NCBI GenBank assembly: GCA_025716815.1
Contig: JAIXMN010000028.1
Location: 1-64,000 of the forward strand
Length of the DNA: 64,000 nucleotides
From: Dichotomocladium elegans
Taxonomy: Eukaryota > Mucoromycota > Mucoromycetes > Mucorales > Lichtheimiaceae
Direction of reading: 5' to 3'
Positions 55,115-64,000 of this stretch are shown piece by piece; the first letter of the stretch is position 1, and each line of letters begins with the position of its first letter. The translations under genes were made by a program, and so were the position numbers. The notes below the pieces were generated by a model. That model did not search any database. It saw only the letters and a program-made list of their open reading frames with translations, and was not told the DNA's origin.

Positions 55115-56569
55115 ATGAATATTAACTGCCTTCGTCATCACCAGCATGTGGACGAAAAGGATGACGACGGAGGCGACGTGCCATATCCTGATTACTTCTC
55201 TGGATCGCTGTTGGAGACAGACAGCGACCGCAGTATCGCCACTTCGATCATGAGAACACAGAGCATGCTGTCTTATCTGACGGCGCCGACATCTCTGACG
55301 GCTGATATCCCATATTCTACTGCCACACCGTCTCTGACGAATGACTCAGCCACATCAACATCCCAGCAGCTTCAGCAACAACATCCGCATCGATTTATAC
55401 CCCCTCTTGCTACTGCTGCTTCTGTGAATAGTTATATTGAAACGCACGACACTATCCGGCGGATAGAAGGTCAATTCGGGATTCTTTCAGATCCCCACAT
55501 GCAGCATCACCAGCACCAGCAACACGAAGCCTACATGTCAACTGCATCCAACAATCATGAATCTTGCTTAATCTATCCACAACCTCCTCCTCCTCCTCCG
55601 CCATCGCAGCAGCAGCATCATGATGAATGGGTATGCGATATCAGTATGAATACTCCTGCGTCATCCGTGGCGACGAGATTGTCATGGGGAGGAGGCCCAA
55701 ATATTGTACAGCCGCCGTTGATGATCCGTTCAGCATTGCAGCAGCGCCAACTCCCTTTCCATCAAGCGCCGTTGTTCCAGCATCACTCTCATCATTCCCC
55801 ATCCACCACAACAAGCTCAAAGATGATCAATAGCGAGGACTCGGAGTACCTGCCCTCGCCTTCTTCGGCCAGCGGGGAAGACGCAGTAGCTGTGCTGGCA
55901 ACGAGCGCGGGAAGCGCGACATTCTCGGGCTTCAACACCTGTCACTATCCATGTACTGATTGTTCCGAAATAACGACAACCGTCACCAGCAACTTTTTCC
56001 CTCCTCTCGAAGACCATCATCGGCGTCATCAGGCTGGCCCTTCCATGGTACAAGGCGGAAAAGAACACAAAGAAGACGATGTCTACCACTACCATCAGCA
56101 GCATCAGGAGGAAGAGGAGGAGGAGGAGGAGCAATCCTCTAACGAATATTCCCGTCCTTCAACAGGAGCAACACGAACTCATAGGTGCATTGAATGTACC
56201 ACTTCGTTTGGTCGGCGGCAGGATCTCAAAAGACATGCCAGCACTGTCCACAAGCGTCTCCTACCGTTCGAGTGCCAAAGCTGTCGCCGGCATTTCAGCC
56301 GTAAAGACTCAATGCTTCGTCATGAACGCAAGTCATGCCATCATCGGCGAAAGGGAGGGATAGGAACAGACAATCACGAAGAAGAAGACAGAGATGTCGA
56401 CGAACGCGATAACATGACATCGGCAGTAACAGTAGCAATGAAGCAGAGGCGTCGACGAAGTAGTGGACGGACGAATTATCAACAGCAGCAAAATGCGGTC
56501 TTGACGCCTTCATTATCTCCTTCTGCTAAGGCTGCCACAAAATCTTCCTCGGGAAGGGGTTCCATCTAA
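55115..56569 (+). CDS. C2H2 zinc-finger transcription factor
   Basis: A single 484-aa frame. Two adjacent C2H2 fingers sit near residues 356-410: CIEC..SFGRRQDLKRHASTVH and CQSCRRHFSRKDSMLRHERK, with a linker close to TGEKP type (KRLLPFE). This pairing resembles Msn2/Msn4-, Crz1- or Nrg1-like fungal regulators; subfamily is not certain. The N-terminal region is low complexity: Gln/His runs (about residues 88-95 and 130-140), a polyproline run near 155-162, and an acidic Glu run near 333-340, typical of activation domains. The tail is basic (KQRRRRSSGR). No intron is needed. Convergent with ade1. Confidence 0.85.
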   Translation: MNINCLRHHQHVDEKDDDGGDVPYPDYFSGSLLETDSDRSIATSIMRTQSMLSYLTAPTSLTADIPYSTATPSLTNDSATSTSQQLQQQHPHRFIPPLATAASVNSYIETHDTIRRIEGQFGILSDPHMQHHQHQQHEAYMSTASNNHESCLIYPQPPPPPPPSQQQHHDEWVCDISMNTPASSVATRLSWGGGPNIVQPPLMIRSALQQRQLPFHQAPLFQHHSHHSPSTTTSSKMINSEDSEYLPSPSSASGEDAVAVLATSAGSATFSGFNTCHYPCTDCSEITTTVTSNFFPPLEDHHRRHQAGPSMVQGGKEHKEDDVYHYHQQHQEEEEEEEEQSSNEYSRPSTGATRTHRCIECTTSFGRRQDLKRHASTVHKRLLPFECQSCRRHFSRKDSMLRHERKSCHHRRKGGIGTDNHEEEDRDVDERDNMTSAVTVAMKQRRRRSSGRTNYQQQQNAVLTPSLSPSAKAATKSSSGRGSI

Positions 56570-57212
56570 CGTCATGCATTGAACTTTTTCACTCGCACTT
56601 TCTCTCTATTTCTCTATGTGCTTTACTGGTATTTACCTCTTCCTACTGCACTTTTTCTTTTGCATAATCCTCTCATTAGTGTCTGCGATCTTCAAAACTC
56701 TGTAAATTATTTGACTCGAACATACATATCACAGTACATATAGACATATCTTTTCTCTTCCCTTCGTTTATTGTATCCAGTCTATGCATCAAAGGCCAGA
56801 TCATCTTTTCATAGGATGTACTTGAAACATGTACGCTTTCCCTCATGCAACACCGCAATGATAATCATGGATCGCCAAAAAAAGGAACAAACACTAGGCT
56901 GAAAATGGTGCGACTAAAACAACGAACCCCATTTCCAGTGATTAATAAGGAAAAGCCTTGGCCAACTAAGGTAAACCCGACCTCTTTCCTTATCCACTCC
57001 GCCTGTCCTGTCGTGCTTTCCCTTCGCTACCGTGTAGCTGGACGAATGCAGCATATGCTGAATCTTTCATCCAAGGAAAAGCCAGCCAAGAGGAATTATA
57101 AACGAAGCGTCCCAGACGAATGGGGGCTCGCCCTTTGAAGACTTCGAGTGATGTGTAGATAGTTCGCCTTGGAAAGTGATTGCAAATATCACTTGATTTA
57201 TATTCATTTCTT
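56570..57212. other. Convergent intergenic
   Basis: Holds the 3' ends of the zinc-finger gene and ade1. Pyrimidine-rich after 56,570. Short ORFs here are not convincing. Confidence 0.5.
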
Positions 57213-58400
57213 TTAAAGTACAATGGTCTTTCCAGTTAGCAAGTGATAGGCCTCCTTATATTTGTCCAGAGTCTTGGCAATCACATCTTCCGGAAGCTCA
57301 ATGCTAGTCTTCTTGTCGAAACCAACCGACTCCAGGTAGTTTCGGACATACTGCTTATCAAAGGACTCTTGACCGCGCCCGGCCTCGTACTTGCTTGCGG
57401 GCCAGAAACGAGAAGAATCTTTTGTGCATCATAGAATATCATTGAGCACTTCTTTCTTTCCTTTGCTCATGCCACCTATACAAACACATTTTCTCTCTTT
57501 TTTCTCGCTTACCAGGTGTCAAGACTTCATCCACCAGCACCAAATTATCGTTTTCATCAAGTCCGAACTCAAACTTCGTGTCCGCGATAATTATGCCCTT
57601 TTGTGCAGCGTATTCACTCGCCTTGGTGTACAATGCTACAGCAGCTTCAGCCACCTTGTCCGCCAATTCTTGACTGCCGAGAATTGCGGCCATCTTTGAA
57701 GGATGGATGTTCTCGTCTACATGAACGCAGATGAGCGATCAATCAAGCGTCAGACGAACTTAAAACCTACCATGGTCGCCGATTTCTGCTTTGGTACTGG
57801 GCGTAAACAGGACCTGGGGCAATTTCTGACTTTCGACCAGTCCTTCGGGCAACTCAATATCGCAGATCGTACCTTTGCGCTTGTACTCTGCCCACCCAGA
57901 GCCGGTGATGTAGCCGCGCACAATCGCCTCCACTGGCAACACGCGCATTTTTTTCACGAGAATTGAACGTCCCTCAAGTTGTTCCCTGTACTTTTGTACC
58001 GAGGTGGGCATCGCGTCAAAATCGGCTGTAATCAAGTGGTTGGGCAGGACGTCGCCGAGAAGGTCAAACCAGAACAACGACAATTGGGTCAGTACTTTGC
58101 CTTTGCCGGTAATTGGCTAATTGAAAAACCCATCAGGTATATTAAGCTAAAAAAAAAGAAAAAGTTACCCACTGCAAAAAATACTCACGTTTTTCATGAT
58201 AACATCAAAAGCGCTCAGGCGATCGGTAGCAACGAAGAGCAAGGAGTTGGCATCGACTTCGTACAGGTCTCTAACCTTGCCGCGCGCTACAAGCTTTAAA
58301 TCGGGACAGTCGCTAACAGCCGTGATTCTTGCTGAGTCATTCCACGTTCATGGAAAGACAAGATAAGCGCTTTCTCCCAATACCTTGTCAAAAGAGCCAT
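57213..58400 (-). CDS. ade1: SAICAR synthase (phosphoribosylaminoimidazole-succinocarboxamide synthase)
   Basis: Five exons: 58384-58400, 58189-58327, 57771-58116, 57513-57716, 57213-57418, giving 303 aa (yeast Ade1 306). It joins CAIR and aspartate with ATP in purine synthesis. Marks: [86 protein letters not shown] and [18 protein letters not shown]. The first exon is just 17 nt (MALLT plus two bases), chosen because it is the only ATG that joins in frame to RITAVSDC. Introns are 56-100 bp. No defect seen. Confidence 0.95.
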
Positions 58401-61013
58401 TATGTGTGGGACAGAGTTTGCAAGGTATCACCATGCCATATTTTTTTTTCAAAATAAAATTTAGTAGTAGGGGAAAATTATGACGTATACAAATTCTGTG
58501 GCAAAGGAGAAAACAAACATGAAGGATGAATATTCGCGAGTCAACAGAAATGACTACACCTTCTCCACACACTTTTAACGTACCTCAAAGACGGCTCAGT
58601 GTAGCGTCAAAATGACAAGGCTGGATAGGCCGATGGAGAGCACACCAGCGTTGCTGTGCATTGGCGGTGGTGGTTATGGCGGAGGGCGTGGCGGGTGATA
58701 CCTCAGTTGGGTGTGGGGCACAACGCGTGATTGCGGGGATGCGGAGGTTTGTACTCTTACCCCACAATGTTTCATATCCTTTCTTCTTTCGCGGCTACAT
58801 GAAGTCATAAATAAAGTACATTAAAACCTGTATACCCGAACTACATATCGTCCAGGACACACACAGAGAGAGAAAGGAAGGATTTGGCAGGAAAGCAAGA
58901 TTGTGTGGATGGTCCAATCCGTCTCCGGTTTTTCTATGGTTGATCGACGTTATACTCACAGGCGAATTCGGGGTGGCGGAATTGCACCGGTTCTCCATAT
59001 ACATAATATTCGGATAGAGATCTGGAACCAGGTGCTCGCCGTTTTAATGTGAGAGAAGCATGCTTTCGGTTTGAAGAGGACTTTTGAGTCTTGGAATATC
59101 AGGACCGCATCGATAGAGCCACCCGTTCTCGAGCAGATACAGTCCTAATTAATATCACGTTAACATTCAGCGCTCGGTTTATCGGTAGGGTCTGTCAGGC
59201 TCCAATGCCATCGTTAAACTGGCTACGGGTATTCGTTCTAGCATCCCAGACTGGATGGCCCAAGACCTGTTCGCTTTGTAAATGTGAGGTACCGGTTATC
59301 CGATCCTCTGGCCACTGCATGCCTAGCCGCTCGCGGCCTTCGGAGAGCACCATGCCGTTGTTGAGCTTAAGCTACAAAACACCAGACTTGCAAGGCTTAC
59401 CGTCGCATGCCACCACATCCTTTACTGCAATTCTTGAGAATGCTTCTAACCCCTTCATGCTATTGCCCTATGTGCGAAGTAACTGATCAACTTTGCGGAT
59501 ACGTACTATACAGAGGTCATTCAACCACTGTTTCCAAAATCAAAGTAGCATACGCGAGAAGGATGTTACAAAAGATTTTGGCAAGATCTCCGCTGTAAAA
59601 AGGAAAAACTCAAGTGTTTCTGAGCTATTAGTCCATTTACGGTCTATAGGCAACCAGATTTGCCAACTGAGCAATCAATTTGTTTTTGGATATAGACAGG
59701 ATATCGTCGATGAATATGGCTTTCCGCGTCGAAGAACTAGGAGGTTGACAGGGACGTGTGATCTTCTATAGATCAGACTATCCATCGATCAATAGCAAAG
59801 CAGTCAGGAATAAATGAATATCACATACCCCGTCATCCATTTACCAGCATAGTCGGTATATAGCGTTTGCCTTATTTTTGTCATCATTGATATCAACTAT
59901 TTGTCGCAGAGGAGATATTCAGCAGAGAGGTCATAACGGTTCTCCCTTAAGCTTTAATTTATCCATACTTTCTGGAAAGTATATTCACTCGATGGCGAGA
60001 ACAAGTTCAAGCTGTACGAAAAATGCATTTGCCTCGAAAGAAAATTCAATCCACCTGATGACAGGAACAGGCTTTTTTGTATGGGCCGAGGCTGGATACA
60101 GTGATATCCAATGACTTCGGGTTCGTATTATTTACTATTAGATGTTTATAATATAGTTAGTTATGGCCCTGTGGGCAATCGTACACAGTTGTACACTTAA
60201 GCGAATCGGGTGATATGGATAGATATAAAAGAAAACTTAGGAAAGAAGAGTGGAGATATTGGGAGAAGATACGAGAAAGGGGAAGGTGATGGCTTAAATT
60301 TTATAGGCTCAAGAATCAGAATCACCGGATAGCAAAAATCCCAGCAACTAACTTCATCAGTATTTATAAGCGGGCTCCATGGTGGCAGGAATAGGAGATA
60401 TTTGAGACGTACCTGTAGGGATGTGGATAAGTCGGCGACTCTACTCAGTATTGTATATGGAAGCGCAGTGTCATGAACAGCAAGGCTATGTCATTACCAA
60501 CTGTTTGTCGAGGCGAGTGCTTGACGTAATGAGGAAAGTGCAAGTTCGCGTGCATGCTCATAACAAAGTTGCCGCCATCTGCCGTGCAAAGTAGAAGCAC
60601 TGACAAATATCGTATTGTCTGCGGATTGAGGGGAAGGAAGATGCTGATACACTAGATCTCCGTTCATAATGGGCATCAAAGAGTGAACCTCGAGGATAAG
60701 ATTCAATAGTATTGGGCAAGATAGCAGCGTCATCTTGAACCAGCATCGACCCAGTTAGTAACTGTGAATCACAATACCGTGGTTGCGGATATTTTTAAAA
60801 TTATTACCTTGCTGCTCGGTCAGTTCAGAATGGTGCGTTGCTGAAAGGATTGCAACAGCGTCACTAATAATAAAAATAGTCAGATCGACAGTCATCTTCC
60901 AATCATCAAACCCCTTCTGGTAATGGGTGAAACGTAGGAATACTCATACTGATTTCGAGCAACGACTTTCGCAGCTCTCCAGTACAGCCATAACAAATTT
61001 TTCTTTAATTAGG
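58401..61013. other. Gene-poor region right of ade1
   Basis: Contains the ade1 promoter at its left. ORFs up to 131 codons (59,091-59,486; CSLCKCEVPV and SLSYKTPDLQGL) could be decayed transposon code but no clear motif was found. I call nothing here. Confidence 0.45.
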
Positions 61014-61240
61014 TGTCTGGAAAGACCAAGGAGTCGGCCAGGAAAAAACACCGTGAGAGAGTTTCGGGTGCTTCAGTCTCGTTTCGACGTCGTCCAAGGG
61101 TCGGTGAAATCGTGGAGGCATGTGTTCTTCTGCACAACATGATTGTGGAAGATCAGAGGGGTGATGATGAAGTGACAGGAATACAGAGGTCAGCGGGGAT
61201 ATCACCGTGCTTCGACCTCAGAGGTATGATATTAAGGACC
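61014..61240 (+). pseudogene. PIF/Harbinger transposase C-terminal relic
   Basis: One frame reads RSRPGKNTVREFRVLQSRFD and VVQGSVKSW; a frame one base off continues with EIVEACVLLHNMIVEDQRGD. These match the end of Harbinger (DDE_4) transposases: FGxLQxRFxIVxGPxxxW...IMxxCVILHNMIVEDER. Only this fragment remains, with a frameshift in the middle. It is a separate fragment from the element at the left window edge. Confidence 0.7.
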
Positions 61241-63457
61241 GTCATAGTCAATCCGCGGAGATACGAGATTGTGATGTGTAGATGCACTTAGGTCATGTTC
61301 TTGTGGAAGAAGTTTGAGGAGAAGTTATTCAATTGAGCCCATTGAAAATAAACCTTATTGACCATGGTTATCCTAATTTTCAGCTCATTTCTATGGGCTA
61401 CATATTCCACCAATTTGGGCACATTACACAATATGCAATAGAAATAGTCTAGGAAGAAGTTCCTTCTCTACAGACTTGAAGAGCTTCATTACCTCGGCAT
61501 TATACTTCATATATTCGGTCGGAATCTTCAATAAGTAATGTGCAAATGAATTGCTTGTTTTCCTGGTTAGTCCTACTTGCTTGAAGGGGATCGACCTGCG
61601 CAAGATACACGGTAAAATTGGATAACATGCGCCGGATGATACGAAAATGATAGAGAAAAGCAGATCGACCTCGCATGATACCCTTTGTTGTGGTTTATTG
61701 AAATCCTCGAAGACTTTGTTATAGAAAATTAAAGATAGCACCGATAATGTCTGTGTTGGCATATTAAAAATCCCACAATACGTTATAGCGACCTGTAAAT
61801 CAAGTGTTGGCTTTATACTTAACTACCGGATCGGGCTTCCGTTAATAAATCGGATGTGCATCTCTATCTTCTCCAATACCAAAGATTAAAGCTCGCCACT
61901 CTTACGGCTATAAGCCAATGAGACCAAATAGAGCGATAATAATGCACAAAAGAGATATAACGATTGAATTCTTTTTCTTCTGTGTCACAATCCAAAAGTG
62001 AGAAATCGAGTGCTGTGCAAAGGGCTAGGACGGCGCCGCGAATGGGTGGTTCCGTCCGCATTGGGTTACATTACCGGTATGTGGAGAACCCCTCTTCATG
62101 CCACTCACTTTAATGATAGTCACTATAAGCGTAATGTACCTTGGAAGGGTAGCTCCGGAAAATGTTGCTGCTGTATCGCAAAAAAAACGCTGCCATCCGC
62201 ATAGAAGAAGAGAATTTAAGCACCTGTATTCAAGTACATGGTCAGATTGAGGTACATACTTCCCAAAGTGACATTTGGATGTCTCTAATCAATCTGCTAC
62301 AGAAAGACATCTTATTATACATCGCAGCAATGAGCGTTTATAGGACAAGAAGCACCCTTACGGTATTTTAAGGAACAGTGAACCGGATATTATTTGCGTA
62401 TTCTAAATGGGAAGCATAGGAGTGTCATGTTAGAATGGGTCGGCGGGAACTTTTCGATTTCTTTAGTGCAACTTACGGAACGACTTATCTCAGGAGATTC
62501 GAGGCTCTAAATATGATAAAAGAATACAATCTATTATTAAAAGACCAAATTTAGCCTGCAGATATTAGCAATGAAGAAGTCTCAAGTGCGTATTAACGGA
62601 CTATAGCGATGGGATAGGTTTCTGTGACATTAAAAAGGGCTTGTTTTTTCCTTGGTGAGTTTGGGTTTCATATCAATTCGAAACGCAGCATGAGGTATAG
62701 TACACATTGGGACTCTCGCCGCCTTCAGTAAATGAAAGAATGACGATGAATTTCCCTGAGATTGTACGCAAATGACCGATGCCCGCCTATCGCCATTGTC
62801 TTTAAGGCTAAAATGAGTGAGATACATAATATATGAAGGGCCATCATTCGACAATGGGTAATGGACCCATTCGTTAAGCTAATGATATCTCTATTTCAGA
62901 CTACGATACGGAATGCCATGCTATGATAAAGTGATCACAGATCAAACATGTCTACCATGTCATATTTTGTTAGACAGACTTTCTATCGAAGTCTATCTGA
63001 AGACAGGGTCTTTCTCCAATATTGATTTTATCCAAGAAAAGAAAAAAAGCATTAGTAAGGTTACTACTTGGAATACACGGAGTTTTCTAGTAAAAATCGC
63101 GCACTATCTTCACGAAGTCGTAGATAGGAAAAAATCGTAGAAGGGCGGGAGTCGTTTTCAATGCGGGCGACATATATTTAGTGTAGATGCACGAGCACTG
63201 AAGGGTGTGCGGATAAAAATAAATTGACTCTTAGAGTGAAAATAGCAAGAGAGGGAGTCTTCATGCCTAAACCAGAAGAAAAGGTGGTTTGGTTTTTTCC
63301 TGTAATAGATTTTTTTTTAAAAAAAAAAGTCTGTGTGTGCTAATTGTGCAACCCTATTTCTGGTCGTGCAACTGTCCTTCCTTCCTCAGAACGGCATATT
63401 TGCCCCGAATAGGCTCATTTCTTCAGAGAAGCTTGTTAAATTATTACCCCCTTCCTT
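61241..63457. other. Gene-poor region, nothing recognised
   Basis: Short ORFs only, for example 61,424-61,762 minus. No family recognised on either strand. Confidence 0.5.
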
Positions 63458-63463
63458 TATAAG
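63458..63463 (+). promoter_or_regulatory. Possible TATA box of the secreted-protein gene
   Basis: TATAAG in CCTTTATAAGACG, about 125 bp before the ATG at 63,587. Confidence 0.35.
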
Positions 63464-63586
63464 ACGAATTCTTCTTTTCAAGCAATACATCCACTCACTT
63501 TTCTTTTCTTTTCCTGTTGTAAACACTTGAAAGGTGCCCAAAGCCCTGCCCACTCCATTCGTTTTACCGCAGTTACCTTTTCTCAT

Positions 63587-64000
63587 ATGATCCACCCATT
63601 CTTCGGTTCACTCGTCGCCGCTTATTTCCTCCTCTTCTATCGGGTGCAGGCTGGCCATGTCATCCAAGTTGTCGATGCTACCAACTTTTGCACCTTTTTA
63701 CCTCCATCAGACTCAACTGATCGTCTCATTTCTGATACTGAATGGAACGGGGCGGTTTTTTGTATGGGCAATACTCCCAAGGCCACAAGCTCTGGCACGC
63801 TTTCCACTGGCTTCATTCAGAGCGCCCATTTCGTTGCCACTGATGACTACATACAGATTACCGGTCAAATCAATCCTTCTAAAGAGAACCTGGATCTCAC
63901 TGACTGGGGAGGGTAATTTCTTTTGCGCATGCTCCTTTTTCCTCATTTAATATCTGAACGAAAAAATAACAGACAGTACGACATCAAGGCCCCCGATGGT
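63587..64000 (+). CDS. Small secreted protein, 3' end outside window
   Basis: Exon 1 63587-63912 and exon 2 from 63,973 join in phase (GG|A), reading DLTDWGGQYDIKAPDG at the edge. A signal peptide is evident: a hydrophobic run SLVAAYFLLFYRVQAG followed by the mature start near HVIQVVDATNFC. Residues VDATNFCTFLPPSD and WNGAVFCMGNTP carry cysteines spaced as in a fungal family of cell-wall or secreted proteins that I recall in Mucoromycota and basidiomycetes with a DWGGQYDxKAPDG element; I know no function. The upstream in-frame TTG at 63,527 is not a likely start. Confidence 0.75.

Noticed and set aside
55817..56134. 105-aa leucine-rich minus-strand ORF
   Set aside because: Antisense of the Gln/His/Glu low-complexity region of the zinc-finger gene.
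59091..59771. Possible reverse transcriptase relic
   Set aside because: Cysteine- and leucine-rich ORFs suggested transposon code, but no catalytic or family motif could be found in any frame.

Overview
The window looks like nuclear DNA of an early-diverging filamentous fungus, most likely Mucoromycota (Mucorales type). Genes carry several short GT-AG introns (about 50-75 bp) with tiny exons, intergenic DNA is AT-rich, and the set combines a White-Collar-1-like PAS/GATA protein, a Grainyhead/CP2 factor, a FucP-like sugar transporter, Helitrons and a lineage-type repeated gene family. No rRNA, tRNA or CRISPR was seen. All names come from reading translations by eye; no database search was possible. 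Exon coordinates were worked out by hand from splice sites and reading frame.

Layout. 1-650: end of a DNA transposon pointing left, abutting a 5'-incomplete WC-1-like gene (650-2307). 2.8-6.8 kb: a HET-domain-like gene and the serine palmitoyltransferase subunit gene lcb2, both on the minus strand. 8.4-12.2 kb: a 144-145 bp minisatellite of about 26 units, followed by a LINE 3' relic to 13.6 kb. 14.26-34.95 kb: a mobile-element-rich block in which a ~5.05 kb unit occurs twice in direct orientation (14,261-19,298 and 29,896-34,946), bracketing two Helitron helicase genes (one 5'-truncated but open, one full-length but broken) and a MULE-type transposase relic. Each unit carries an apparently intact six-exon gene of unknown function, an antisense coiled-coil ORF and Myb/SANT-like relics.

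36.8-58.4 kb is ordinary gene-rich sequence: arrestin-like protein, TOPORS-like RING protein, SAP30-like Sin3-complex subunit, Pho80-like cyclin, Tim10-like chaperone, a four-helix membrane protein, a decayed Tc1/mariner transposon, a FucP-family transporter, a Grainyhead-like transcription factor with a 13-nt microexon, a C2H2 zinc-finger protein and SAICAR synthase (ade1). 58.4-63.5 kb is gene-poor and holds a Harbinger transposase fragment. The window ends in the first exons of a small secreted protein.

The genes form no operon or cluster; neighbours are mostly convergent or head-to-tail housekeeping genes. The most unusual parts are the direct 5-kb duplication with two intact copies of an uncharacterised gene, the minisatellite with higher-order structure, and the transposon sitting where the light-sensing LOV core of the WC-1-like gene should be.
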